Origin: Climacium dendroides
Lineage: Eukaryota > Streptophyta > Bryopsida > Hypnales > Climaciaceae
Assembly (NCBI GenBank): GCA_950106755.1
Contig: OX467090.1
Span: forward strand, 11,655,489-11,719,488
Length of the DNA stretch: 64,000 nucleotides
Direction: 5' to 3'
In this document: in pieces, positions 1 to 13,500 of the stretch
Numbering within the stretch: the first letter of the stretch is position 1
Layout of the letters: each line of letters starts with the position of its first letter
Translations under genes and position numbers: made by a program
Notes under the pieces: generated by a model
Databases searched by the model: none
What the model saw: only the letters and a program-made list of their open reading frames with translations
What the model was told of the DNA's origin: nothing

Positions 1-3000
1 GCCAGCATCCAATTAAGATTCTTCTAAAATATCTTCTATATAGTTTTTAGCTCTGGAATTTTTCACCTCTAAAATCTCTTGCTAATAGAGAAAGTAGATT
101 TCATTATCAATATTCAAATATCAATAAAAACACAACAATTGGATATTGAAACTTCATTTAAAACTCATGAATATAAAAAAGTTGTCATATTTGAAAAAGA
201 AATGCAATAAATACATTAATAATCAATGGATACTAAGTATATTCTTGAAGCTTTCCAAAGACTGGCTTTCAATTGATTTGATCTGATGAAGGGTATGATC
301 CAAGCTAGTTTTCACGTAAGAGTTTTCTATAGATCTAGTACCACAAGTTCAAATATTAATAGCAAGAAGTAAAGAAAATTGGAAATCAAGAACTAAAAAG
401 ATAAAATGATGAAAGTGAAAAAAATTCATACTTATTGATATCATGTATGGCATTAAGTAACATGTTGAAATTTCCATATATATCTAAGTAGATGCAATCA
501 ATATAGAAGTGTCATTTTCTCTCATCTTTATGATATCGATTAATATAACCCGACCATTCCAACCAAGCTTTGAACCTATGACTTTCATCACAAATGAAGA
601 ACATTAATCTTGCAAGATTATGCACATTGGGATTTGATGATAGTTTTTCTTCATAAATTTAGTTGTCCTCATACCAAAGAGGGACCCAACGCTCTTTGAT
701 CTTGTTTGTCACCATCTTTTGCTCTCCACATTCAATGGAGAAGGGCATGAAAAAGAGTAGTGCCTTTGCAATATCCATGTGTAAACTTTGCCTCTAGCCT
801 CTTAATGTCAGATCTAAGAGTTGTTCTAATGAACAATACATAAGTGAGTATGCAAAGGGGAATAAAAAAATGTGCCTTTCCTACATGCCTAATCATCATT
901 GCGTCAATGCACTTGATTGAATTTACTTTATGTAACTATTGAAATTCATCTTCATTCAACCTCTACCATTTCCACCTCATTTTGGTCCCCCTTATTTGGT
1001 TCTTTGTTAGTCACTTGAATGACAATCTTGTTTGGAGAAGTCTTGGCTGAATTCACTTCTTCTAAAAGTATCCATGTTCTATACAATTACAATTAATATC
1101 ATGAAAAAATGAATTACAAAAATAAAAAATAATAAGAGTCAATCTCTCCTAATCGAGTAGCCAAGGCAAAGCATGGTCAAAGACAAAGAAAATTGGTGTA
1201 CCATAGATGATCACCTAATGTATAGTAGTTGCTTGCTGCATTGGATCATCTTTACCAACTCCAAAACCTTCCTCACATTCCTGATGATATTCATGAGAGT
1301 GCATTACTTCAAAGGGATTACTAATTGGATTGAAGAAACAAAAAAAAATTATTAAATCAAACACAACAATATAAGCACATTAGAACAAAAGGTAGATATG
1401 CCTCCCTATTGTTGTCAAAAAAGGTACTAAACTACTTTTAACACTAATGTCCAAAACACAAATTTGAAATCAACAAGATACATGATTTTGGTACTCTTTG
1501 CAAAAGTTGGATGTGTAATATAGCCTTGAATTAATTCGTCAAAACCTCTCTAAAGCTCTAATGGAACCTTTCTTGCAAATTGATGGGGTTAGACAAATAT
1601 AATTTTCAATTGGTTTAGGTCCATTTTGGATACAAATTTGCCTAATTTTTTAAATTACATTATTATACAAAATAGTTAGGACTCTTGTACCTCTACTTTG
1701 AGACCTAATTAATTTCATTATCTAAATGAGGTACATAGAGAGTCCAACCTCTTTGTTGTTGTCGATGAAGGGGTACAAATTCAAGTATACATAGAATTCA
1801 AACTAGAAATCTACATGATCCTTAGGACCTAGGAAAGCTAGGTAGTTCCATCAGTGCCAACAATCCCATCAAAATACCACAAAGTCTTGATCTCAATGCC
1901 ATGAGGTATAAAAAAATTATTCTATTGTGAAGGTTTATTGGGATCCCGTTGGTGCCAACAAAGTGATCCAACTCCCAAAGGCCTTGATATTCAGACCATT
2001 TGAATTATGACAAATTGATCTATGATCATGTTTATTGAAAAGATAATCTTTGAATAAGACCTTTTTCTGTCTGAGTCTCAACACACAAATGACTAAAGGG
2101 TGTCCAACACCACGTGGGCAAAATTTCTTCAATTGTTTGCTAGCTTGTATAAGATGTTTGAATTCAATGCACAAATTTGCACACTACAACTGTCAAACAA
2201 ACATCACACAATATCCAATGAATGTGTGATTAGGATTAGTGTAATTAGTATGAGAGCAAATCAACTTTGCAACCTTCATGGCTTGCAATATGCAAGAAAT
2301 TCAACAAGCTCAAAGAATTGTTTATGAAACTAGAAATAGAAGATTTTGTAAACTATAATATCAAAATATGCTTTGGATAGAAGACAAAAAAATCTGGACT
2401 AAGATTATAGAGATACATGCCTTAGTATCAATAATAACATGGAGACAAAGTTCTTGTAAGCCCTAATTTTTTAAGGAAATATATTGAGCTTTCAATTTGA
2501 TTTCAACACCATTTTCTGTGGGAAATAAAATCAAACCAATCTATGTGAAGCTATAGGAATCTCGTCAATGCCGAAAAAGGGACCCAACTTGCAAAAGCAC
2601 TGAAGTTTCAAAGTTGAATTAGCTATAACCTCTTCACTAAGCACAGACTTTTTAGCAATTGCTTGATCATAATTATTGAATTGGAGACCAAAACTATTCA
2701 TGGCAAGAGGGGTATGCAAAGTGATCAAAGTTGATGTGATTAAAGTAGAAAATCAAAATAGAAGATAACCTACACAAAGTCTCAAAATTGATGCTTAGTC
2801 TTGAACTTGTTGTCAGTCAATCTCAAAGTCACCTAAATCCAAATTCAAATGCAAATGATGAATTAGAAATGCAAATGCCAAATGCCAATTGCTCGGCTAA
2901 TTGCAAATCAAAATCACCACCTCTTAGACTCGCCACCTTTAAGAATAACTCTAAATTGCCTCCAGAAATGACCGACAAGAGAGCTCCAATCAATTGAACT

Positions 3001-4140
3001 AAATTGGAATTTTTAACACTAAAAAGTCAATAGGAAAGAGAGACAATGGAGCACCATACCTAATCCATGTGAATATCATAGAACCATTGGATTGGCTTGA
3101 GGATTAGAGAACTAACAAAGTGCTAGATGATGAAGCCAAATATAACATTGAGTTCACTTGTGCTATTTTTAGAAGCTAATAGTAAATTTTTCCCTTAGAG
3201 AGATATTTTGATAGTCAATTTCCTTTGTTTTTACTTTTCCTTTGCTGATTAGATTTGACATCAAGGTACTTCAAGCTTTTCAAGTTGTCATATTGTTGTT
3301 TCTAAGCCTTAGTAAGATTTTAAATCATAAATGGATGAAAAAATTATTTTTATGTATTAGGAATGTATTTTTGTTTATCTGCTATTCAAAATTTGAACAC
3401 CTAATCCTTTAGAGGTTAAATTATAATTCCAATTTTGTTCAATGATAAAATTAAAACTCATCTTTCTATTCCTTAAAATGCATAGGAAGATGATTATAAA
3501 AATAACCTATCACAAAATATATAGGTTGCACAAACAATTGAGTGCCATGAACACATATACATGACTTATTTAATACTTTAGAATTTCTGCATTGAGACAA
3601 TGGTATCCTAAATAATCTATGTAAGTGTGAACTCTAGTGTCTATTGTCCTCTATATAACCATTATACATGGATGATTTGTTAGTATGTTTTAATGAGGAT
3701 CTGCTAATGAGGTTCTAATTCATGTCACCTGTTTCACTCTTGTTAAAGTCGATTATTATAATGCATTATAGTCCATTTTCTCAACATTTTTCAATTAGAA
3801 CTTAGTTGCTTGTACTATGCTTTGAATTGCATTATAATGTAAAGCTCTACATTGCTTATGAGATGCTTTATATTTATCCACTTTTCAACATGTGAAGTTC
3901 ATTTCAAAATTAATCTGCCACTATAATTTACTTATATCCCAATTATATATGTTATGCACAATTATTCTAAGTGCAACTTTGCGTCATGTTGTCATGTACT
4001 ATAAATAATGCCCTTTCATTTCAATCACCCTTAGTTGTGTAGAAGGTATTTGAACCCTAATTTTGTTGTATATTTCTATACACTAGCTTTCTAAAATATA
4101 TTTTTCAGTAAACTAGTGCATCATTAGTTCCCATGTGTGT
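1..4140. other. AT-rich intergenic DNA, no gene found
   Basis: I find no coding region that I can support. Open frames here are short (at most 79 codons), of biased composition and without splice-consistent partners. The sequence looks like old, degraded repeat DNA. Confidence 0.5.
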
Positions 4141-4167
4141 TTTTAGCACAATGCCTTTTCATTTCTT

Positions 4168-4467
4168 TTGAGTGAATTATATGCATACACTAAATTGTCT
4201 AATCTATGTGAATTTAGTTTGAATGTGATGGTAGACTTTATAGAGATGATTGTTGTAAGAGTAAATGGTGAAGGGATCCCAAAAACGTTTCTAATAAACA
4301 AAAATGCAATTGTTAAGATTGCCACACTTCATTTAAATCTAAGGTTCCACTTAAATGAGGACTCTCTTCACACTCGTCTTCACATTGATGAAGAAGTGTT
4401 TGACAACCACAGTAAAGGCTTTATTTACTCAATTGGACAAGTCTCATTACAAAAGTTTGAGCCCTGA
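4168..4467 (+). pseudogene. Relic of the N-terminal exon of the large element's transposase
   Basis: This 99-codon frame aligns over about 75 residues with the first exon of the transposase gene at 55.16-54.89 kb on the minus strand. Both share a pattern of IVR, a hydrophobic strand, an LxxRFxLxEDSL-like stretch, the exact motif IDEEVF, and then an I(Y/H)(S/T)(I/V)GQ block. No zinc-finger or DDE-like sequence follows downstream, so only the N-terminal piece survives. It lies on the plus strand, opposite to the transposase at 51-55 kb. An element-terminus-like stretch at 7.86-8.12 kb could be an end of the same dead copy. The frame closes at a TGA just after the shared block. The function of this N-terminal domain is unknown to me. 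Confidence 0.5.
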
Positions 4468-4538
4468 AAGGGGTTTCAATTCCTTGACAATCAAAAACGT
4501 TGGTTGGAATAATGAAAAATAAAATTTTAATTTAAAAT

Positions 4539-4546
4539 TATTATTA

Positions 4547-4581
<35 letters not shown>

Positions 4582-4583
4582 TT
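4539..4583. repeat. (ATT)n microsatellite
   Basis: A run of about 14 ATT/TTA units interrupted once by ATC. It lies in AT-rich DNA just downstream of the transposase relic. Confidence 0.9.
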
Positions 4584-4599
4584 ATTTTCTTGTTTTCTT

Positions 4600-6165
4600 T
4601 TTCTAGATTTTCTATTCAAGCTTATTTTCATAGTAGTTGCTTGAAATATTATCCAAAACATCTGCATATAGCCTTGTTTATGTGTTGATTTACAAATACC
4701 ACATTTATTTTGATTTAGCCCGTGTGGACTTTTATATATTCTCTACTTTCCCACAAATTAATGTAGATATCTCCCTTTTGGCTATTTTCACTATATTTAA
4801 TTTGCTATGGAGATGCTTAACTTAAGTATAGCATTGAAATCTACATTGATTTACTAAAGTCCGATTATTTCTTATGATAATTAATAAGCCTTTATGCATT
4901 TGTCCTTACAAAGAATTGCAATTGTTACATTTATGCACTAGTTGGTTCTAGATTAATGTTTACCTCTAATGGGCTATTAAATAGCCACCAAAGTGCTTGA
5001 CAAGTGATGCCACTACATATCAACCAGATTACATAAGCATGATTAAGATAGTTACTAGCTTAATTAGTTGGTTTGTTGGCCAATTATTCAATGTTGCCTT
5101 GAATTTGATATAATTAACCTCTCTTCATATGGCAACAACCACCATAAGGACTTGTTGTGTATGGTTGTAGACATGTTGGATCCTCTCTCCATTTGTTTGC
5201 TAACTCAACTCTTAGGTTGAGTAATAATCACGGAATTTTGGCACTAATTCTCTTGATTCAAATTAGTGTAGCCAATCTTTTCTATGTAGACTATATATTG
5301 TGAGGTTTTTTCTTCAATTGGAGTACTAGTTTTCTAGCCTATGTTGAGTGAAATCTTTCTCATCTTTAGCCTTTAGTTTTGATTGGGAAAAAAAGAATTA
5401 CAAACATGGCTACTATACAAGCTTCATCAAGCAACCATGTTTTTTGATCTTAGGCTTTGTCTTTGTCATTTGGATAGTTTATAAATAGTTAAATTCTTCT
5501 ATATAATTCTTTGTGATTTTCTTGTGACAACTATAGCACATGATCTTGGGTTGTAAACACCTTGTGTATCCTCACTAATGCACTTTTGTAGTGTGTTTTT
5601 GGGATGGGCACATGTGAGGCCCAAATCCTCTTGAAGACACTCAAAACTTGTGTAATGGAATTCTATCCTTTGCTCTTACTTGTATAGGAAAAGAAAAGAA
5701 ATATTGTATATAGTATAAATGATACTTTTAGCCAAAAATAATGCCTTATACTTTGATAGGCAATATTTGGAGTCATGATTACTTTTAAAGAGCAAGGTTC
5801 TTTGCTCTATTTGATCACATATGTTTTTCCATGAAAACATGTCTATATTTCTTACCCTATTTTTTCATATTTATGAATTGACTCACTTCTCTACACTATT
5901 TTTTCGTACTTAAGTAATGAAATTTTTTTCATTACTTTATATATTATTTTGAATACACATTATGCTCACCACAATTTGTTGGGTTTAATACTAAATTGCT
6001 CGTGAAACCATATAGGTGTATTGATTAGACGTTGATTTCATTGTACATGAAATAGAACATGATTGAGTTATGAGGATGCAAAAGCTTAGACAAATTCAAA
6101 TGAGTGCTCTTGCTAAAGAAGTGTTCCAAATAGATCTTTTTTTCAACAAATTGCCTCAAGGGGTT
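4600..6165. other. AT-rich intergenic DNA, nothing recognised
   Basis: No ORF with recognisable protein features, RNA gene or element terminus was seen here. It could be the decayed interior of the dead transposon copy whose pieces lie at 4.2 and 8.1 kb, but nothing internal could be aligned. Confidence 0.4.
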
Positions 6166-6169
6166 TCTT

Positions 6170-6718
6170 AGAGCGTCCATTAAAAACAACATGCGAACAA
6201 AACTTTGGACCCACTATATACTTTTTGAATTTTAAAATAAAATTAAATGAAAAAAATATGAATAGATTTTTCTACTTTGAAAGTTTATATTTTGAATTTT
6301 TGATATTTTTATTTATTAATAATAATTAGTTACAAATTTTTGAAGTAAAAAGATACACTGTAGAACTGAAAAATAACTTTCACACCCCTATATTATATAA
6401 GAAAAAATTGTTTAAAAAATGAACAAAAAATTCCTAAAAATAACTCTTTATTGAAAGATCATTTTGAGTTGAATATTGATACAATGGTCATCTAAATGTG
6501 TTCTCTAAAAATATTTGAGTTAAAAAAACATGCCATTTTAGTGCATTTTTAACCTCTTTTAGAAATCATTCCATATTTTATTTGAGTTTGAAATTTTGGG
6601 AGCAGAATCCTATAGTCATTAGTACACAATTCTCAAAATTTGAAGTTAAAATTATAGTTTATTAAAAACCACTTGTTTGCACGTGGTTTGTTGTAGTAGA
6701 ACTAAGTGCACCCCTCGA
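6170..6718. mobile_element. Old copy of the short TIR element found intact at 34.25-34.82 kb
   Basis: The interior follows the 34.25-34.82 kb element block by block: a block beginning GGACCC then CTATAT, then AATAGATTTT(T/C)CTACTTTGAAAG, then CACACCCCTATATTATATAAG, then AACATGCCATTTTAGT. The right end keeps AAGTGCACCCCTCG, close to the intact terminus. The left terminus is largely lost. Noncoding, so presumably nonautonomous. Confidence 0.6.
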
Positions 6719-6719
6719 G

Positions 6720-7860
6720 CAAATAGCAAGGCCTACATGGCACGGGATAAGTTTGTCAAACACTTTGAAAAAATATTAGAAATAATTTTTAAATTAAATT
6801 CAAAATTATAAAAATCTAATGTGACACTACTACTATCACATCAGATTGTAATTATTTTATTATTATTATTATTTATTATATTTTTTTATTTTTTTATTTT
6901 TCAAATTTTCAATTTTATTAATTTACTATTTTAAATTTTTTGTTATTAAATAATCTAGCCCAAAACTATATGTGTTTATAGCTTGAGGAACCTTTTCTTA
7001 ATAGCCTTTTCAAGGCCTAAAATTTTTCCTAATGCTAGTTCTAATGGTATTGATAGAGTGTGACATTTAAAGCTTGGTAAATTTAGGGCCTATGGATCAC
7101 ATGAATCCATCTAAAAGCATCCCTAGAAATTGTTAGACCCTAGCTGTCCTCTACTACTCTTTCAATTACTAATAGAACATTCAAAATCAACACATATTGT
7201 CATCTCCACTACTCCTTCAATTGCTAATAATATATTATAAAAAAGTTCACAACTAATTGCTATTCATTAGATTAATCTTAAAGAGACTAAATGAATTAGA
7301 TTGGAGGTTAGACCCTTTCATCATGCAGACAATGAGATTGAACAAGGAGATTGAACTTCTTCTAAGCTTCATTTGTAGAAGAAAAATGTCAAATAGGACG
7401 CATGTCTAGCCACCTCGTCGTTACCAAATACCAACAAGGTAGTTTGACCTCTTCTTTTTTGACAAAACAACTAGAACTAAAGAGAAGGTCTAATTTAAGC
7501 TAACAAAGGAATTATACTCCTTCTATGAATCTTTACTAACAAAGAGCCTATTATCTATGTTGAAATTGCTAATGACAATGATTTTGTATTTGAAATACAT
7601 TTATGTTCCTTCCTAATCAAGTTGTCACTTCTGCTTTGTAATTGGAATCTCCGTGACTATTAAAGCTTGTAGAAATGCCTTCCTACAACGTAGCCTAACC
7701 TATTCACGACAAGTGGCTTCAACAGATTTCCATGGTAATAGGTTTATTTGAAATTTATTATATGGTATAGAAGCAAGTCAATGCAACTCCATACTTCCAC
7801 AGTTATAAGGAAAATTATTTCCATAAGAATAACTATTGTATAGAAGTTACTACTTTCAAT
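6720..7860. other. AT-rich intergenic DNA, nothing recognised
   Basis: No gene or element boundary could be supported here. Confidence 0.4.
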
Positions 7861-7863
7861 TGA

Positions 7864-8120
7864 ATGGAAGTTCTTTTTTTAAATTTTCATCCATTTTTTC
7901 ATCCATTTCTTTTATCCATCTTATCCATTTTTTCCATCTACATTCATCCATTTCATCATCTACTTTCATCTATTTTTCATTCATTTTTCCATCCACCTTC
8001 ATCCATTTTTTTCACCCATTTTCTTCCTTTTTTAGTCCAAAATCAATGCTCCGTACTTACCACTCCCCACTTGCCACTCATCCCCTACATACCAACATTC
8101 CCCATAGAGTACATTGAATT
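7864..8120. repeat. Pyrimidine-rich CATCCA array plus terminus-like sequence of the large element family
   Basis: About 165 bp of irregular units built on TTTCATCCAT are followed by a C-rich block of CACTCCCCACTTGCCACTC type and then AACATTCCCCATA. The same order (Catcc-type array, C-rich GCTCACC/CCCGCTC block, AGCATTCCCCATAA) forms the right end of the 12.7-kb element at 62.44-62.76 kb. I read this as the end of a second, degraded copy. Two overlapping ORFs here (93 and 95 codons) are low-complexity products of the array. Confidence 0.5.
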
Positions 8121-8982
8121 CCTAATACAAACCTTAGTTTTGAATGACTAAAGGTTAACCCCTAAAGTCCCAAAGTCCCTACAGGGGACTCTTGGGATTT
8201 CAGGTAGATTTGTATGATCTTAATTTTTGACATGATTTTTTGAAACTTTTTTTGAGAGTAGAAAATCAAATTAGCTTTCAAGAAATATAATTTTAATTTC
8301 AATTGGTGCTCAAAAACAAAAGTTATACCACCATAAATCCAAAAAACAACTAAGGAATAGCTTAAAAAAAAAACACAAAAAATTTAATTTTTCTAAATTT
8401 AAATTTTTTCTTGAAGATTACATTTTTCCTTTCTACATTTGAAGCTTTGATTCATTCTATTTGGACTAGTCATGAAAAAATCATGAACAATCTTATTTTT
8501 TGGACAATCTAAACATCTTAACAATTTTTCAAATAAAATTATTGGGTAAGATTAAATTTTCTTGCTAAAACAATTTTATTGTTTGGATTATTATGTTTCA
8601 ATTCCACCTTAAAGTGCTATTAGTAATCTCACCATTAGGATCGATTTTTAATGAGTGAAAATTAAGTGTTTTTTTGTTGAATTTTTTTAACAAAAAAACA
8701 CTTAATTGCAAGATATTCTATTCAGTCATATTTTCTGAAATTTTTTCCTCGCATTCTTATACCAGTGCAATAGAAGATCCTACAGTTGGATACGGAAGGA
8801 AAAAAAAATAAAAAATTAAGTTTTTTGCTCTTTACAACAGAAATGGCAGTTTTGAGTAGGTTTGGAACTTTAGGGGTTAATGTAGGGTATAAAATTCCTA
8901 GCACATGGATTCTTTATCTTCATCCAATACTTTACTTGACATCTTTGAAAAAATTACCCAAACTAAAACAAATTGTGACATC

Positions 8983-9010
8983 GACTCAGATTTGGATTTA
9001 AATCTGAGTC
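8983..9010. repeat. Perfect 11-bp inverted repeat (hairpin)
   Basis: GACTCAGATTT and its exact reverse complement AAATCTGAGTC are separated by 6 bases. There is no T tract and no neighbouring gene end, so I do not call it a terminator. It may be an element terminus or a chance palindrome. Confidence 0.6.
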
Positions 9011-9299
9011 AGCAAATGGCTATTCGAAGTGCTATGTGATTCCTAGATTTACTATGACCTCACATCCCAACCAAAATTTTCAAATTGATAGAAAAATAGA
9101 AAAAACGATTGGATTGTGGAAACACCTACTAGAGTTTTCACAACCCACATGCAATCTATACAAGTTGAATGCAGCATTTTGCTTACAATTTAAAACACAA
9201 TATATAAAACAAATCCATGATTATAAGGGAAACCATAATTTGACTTGGAAATAGTTTAATTTTAAAAGTCGGGATAAATATTTGTCAAAATTAAATGTG

Positions 9300-10533
9300 A
9301 CCACCCTGGAGCATAAATACATGACACTTCCTAATCAATACCAAAAAAGACTATTCAGCAGTTCCAAGGGAATCGTTTCAAAACCTTAACCCGGACAATT
9401 GAACTACCGTCTTACTGAACAGTACATGGTAAAAATATTGCAATGAGTCGACAATATTTCACATCTACCAGTTCACTGCAAAGTCGCTACAACTAAAAAC
9501 CAGTTTCTATCACCATGCAGATTGTCTTTGAACACTACATGAATAAATACATAAAAATTAACACTGGAAACACAAGTTCCAGCAATCGACAGGTGCTGTT
9601 ACATGCAGCTCATCCCTTACAAGGAGTAGCTAATATTGTACTCTTGAAACGTAGAGAATCACATAATTTACAGCCTCAGATCATCTACTTGTATCTAAGA
9701 AAGAGGCAATCAATCCATCCTACTAGTATCTAAGAATGAGTTACCAGTCATGGCCTAATCCATCAAGTATCACCCTAATTTACCTGGTTCCAGATTATTG
9801 TACACCACCAAAATCAATAAACATACCCAACGAAAAGGTAAAATTGCTACTCTGAAAACATACCTTCAAGCAACAGTTTCATATAAGCGATAACCCATTT
9901 TTCAAAATTGGAGGAGTTTGATCTAAAGTAATGCCAACATATCTTGCCTCCTTGCAGCTTGACTTATTGCACACATGGCCCCCTTCGGAAATGGAGCTTT
10001 ATGGATCATACGATAAGATCCCAGTGAGTCGCTAAATGGTCCTCATTTTCGATGTTGCATAACAAATTACATCTCAACAGAATAGAGCAGCTCTTTCCAG
10101 CTTTTTATCTGCCACATTGAAAAACCGATCCAAATCAGAGCTATTTGATTAACACAGAAAATAAAGCAGGATACCACCACGATCATAACCCTAAGTTCAG
10201 TTTGTCACACTACTGGTTACATATACAATGTAGAGCTCCCCTAATGACAAGCTAGATTGGGTCATGTCAGGTTGAAGAGTTGGAGGAGCTATTGCAAAAA
10301 GAATCAAGACATGCCGAAGACAAGAAGTGCACATGTACCAGTAGTGCAACTTTAGAAAAACCACATTAAGCTAGCAAAGAGCAATCACCTTCGGTATCTG
10401 CACAATCACTGAAAGCATACTGCTCTGTGCAGTATCCAAAACTTTATGACAGTCGATTTTCAAAATATGCACTGGCGAGTTTGCATATTTCAAATGTCCG
10501 AAGCCCAATACAAGTCATCCTATTTGCAAATCG
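9300..10533 (-). other. 3' flank and probable 3' UTR of the large host gene
   Basis: Base composition is less AT-rich than the DNA further left, from about 9.3 kb to the stop codon at 10,534. This suggests an extended 3' UTR, possibly with introns, or adjacent host sequence. No second ORF could be supported. Confidence 0.35.
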
Positions 10534-13500
10534 TCAAAGAGTGCTCCCTAGATCACTAGATAGCTGTAGGATACCCAGCATTTGCAGGTAAGGGTTTTCC
10601 AACAGCTTTTCATTGTTGCTCTGCTCAAGCCAACAAAACAAAACTTGTTAACATTCAGATAGGAGATGAACTTTGAATAAGGCTTCTAGATACACCACAG
10701 AATGAGAACAAAGAGATTGAATGCACCAAATGTACCTGTTGAGCTTTAAAGACTAGATTATGAAGCATGTGCTGATATTCCTCAGGTTGTTCTCTCATCA
10801 TTCTCTTCAGTAAAAACGCAGATGTGTAATAAGCAATACGTGCATCAGAATCGTCCAAAAGCCCCCTGCAAAGAGTTTTATTAATGACCATCAGCTTACA
10901 TACCCAAGAAGACTATATAAAACACTATGACAAACATCCAGAAAATACTGAAGAGAATTACAACATATGCGCAAGACTGAAGAAGACAAGGTTACAATTG
11001 AGGACTGAAATTTAGAGTGTAGTTCAAATACCTGAAAAATTCTTCGCCACCAACCTCTTCCAAGGCAGCTTGGTACGTACTACACTTCCCTATGAGCAGC
11101 AATAGAAGTGCTGCTCGAACATCACATGCTCCTCCCTCTACTATTCCTCCTCCTCTACTTCCAACAGAAACCCCAAGAGCCACGTCTTCATTAGCAGAGC
11201 TTGCAAGCTGCATCAGAGGCCAATAAAGAAGAGCAGTTGGCATATTGGCTACCAAAGACTTTGGGGACGCAGCCTGTCCGTTAAGCAACATTGTAGCCAA
11301 TGAACTGTCCTGCCCATTGTTGAGCAAGCTGGTAATGTTCCCATTCAAATTTATGAGATTGTTACTGATCATGTTGTTACTGTTGGCGCTCCGGTCTGAG
11401 CTTTTTTCATGTTCTGGTGTCGTAGTGGTTTCTTTGCTAGATGATGAACTCTCCTCAACTTGGGGCCATTTCACACATAACTGAGCAAACATCATGTTGC
11501 ACATCTGCACAGACAGTTAAGACCTGATCAAATACACCTGTGAATTGACTGTCACTCCTAAGTACAAAAGATCCTCAAGGTTGTCCATATATTATACAAA
11601 CTAACCGTTCTTTCTGAGCAGAGTTACCAAGTACAGAATCAAAGGATGACAGCAGAAGCGGCTTTGAAGAGATCGGCATTGAAGATATTGAAGAGGCCTT
11701 ACCTGCAGAATATTGATGCGGTCAGTATCATTAGCCGAAATGACTTGCCACAAAGCTCCATTCATGAGTGCCAACATTGCAAGTGCACGGTCTTGAGCAC
11801 CAGTGCTTCTGGACCCATCCTTGGCTTCTCCATCTCCTGCACCATTGGGGGGCTCCAGTTCCAACCCTGGTCTCTGACAGTGCAATAAGAGCTTTTCAAG
11901 TATAAGAATGAATCCCCGGCGTACGACCGGCTGTTTCGCTTTAAGCAGACCGCATAGCAACCGGGCGGCTGATGATATAGTAGGTGTCTCGGTTGCTTTT
12001 TCAGGAGAACCTGATTCAATAGCTCGTTCAAGGCGACCAAGAAGAGAGAGTTGTCTCTGCAGGGCGTGAGTATTCAATTTACTTGACTGTTTGGAACCTC
12101 CACGAGCCATTTCCGCACAAAGAAGCTCAAGTAGCCATGAATATCCGTTGGAACGGCAGACAGAATGTGGCGAGTGGAGAAGAGTTCTAAGTGTAGTCCA
12201 AGCCTTTTGGACCAGTGCTGGCTCAAGTGTTCTATCACGGGAAATAGGGCTGCTACCTCCACCAGTGTCCACATTGGTAAACCCCTCACTTATCATAGTC
12301 ACCTTAATCAGATGCTCAAAACTGGGATCAGTGTGCACGTGTATGGAAGCAAGCAAGTCCAACGATGTCGCAATATCATCCAACAACTGCAAAAAGACCA
12401 ACCACAGTAAGTCAGTTCTTGAGAGACGAAGTTACATGATGTTTGGGACATCATTGCCCAAGTAACAAAATTAAGTGCTTACTCTGATTTTCACGAGTCA
12501 ACAAAACTACAGGATAATCACCCTAGGAATTGAAACTAATGAAATGAGGTTGTGATGCAACAGCAGCCTGGAGCTCAAAGTCGTTCAATCATAAACCAAA
12601 ACTTTCTTCATTCACACGAGAATGGCCATTACTACATCCACGATATACTGCTGAACAGAAGCATGACCTTCAAAATACGATCATCTGTACCTGAGCGTTC
12701 AGACGTCCATTGGTCACATCCCGAGCCATGGCTGTGACTATAGACTTGGCAATGCTTTCACCAACGCCCTGTAGACCCTGCTTAAAGGCTAGAGCAAAGG
12801 ATTCAGGGGCATCAGCTAAGCACAATGCTGACACAACAGCTTGCACTTCTTCAATACTCGGAGGCTGTTGCTCACTGATAGCTGCGGCTTCCAGTAGATC
12901 ATGAATGACAAAGTCTAAAAGTACTGCAAACAAATTTCGTTTTGTTTCTGCGGTTCTGGCCCTTGCATACTGCACAGACAAAAGTATCCACTCAAATCAA
13001 AGGTCATCACATATTAATTAGACAAGAATTCATAGCTCCTTCTATTATATAAATGATCAAATCATATCTAAAATATGCGAACATGGGGCTTAAGAAAGAG
13101 TATTGCATAAATTTAAGTAGTCACGCACTGATGACTCTCGATTAAGAAACAAGACTTAGAACAAGACTTAGAATTAAGACTTTCCTAAACCTCCACAAGA
13201 AATCTCTATCAAGCACTATAGACGTACATTTTCAGGAGTCTACGGTTTAAATATTGATATTTTCGGGAAATTGATGTCAGAGGTAGGGGAATTACCTCAT
13301 TGCACATGATCTCAATCCCACCCATGAGAGAGAGCTGGTCCATGTCAAGAGATACTTTGCTAAGTTCTCCGGCTGCTACTACAGGCTGGCGATACAAAAG
13401 ATTGCATGCCATGCGTATGAGGCGGCAGTGTACTTCATCAGCCCAGGCGTGCATCCAGCTTACCTCCAACAGTGAGCTTAACACCTGTTCCATAGGTTTT

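Noticed and set aside
7836..8151. Two overlapping 93-95 codon ORFs rich in Phe, Ser, His and Ile
   Set aside because: Low-complexity translation of the CATCCA-type pyrimidine array.
11646..12465. Plus-strand ORFs of 80-124 codons opposite the large host gene
   Set aside because: They are antisense shadows of exon 13, which has a conserved frame and verified splice phases.
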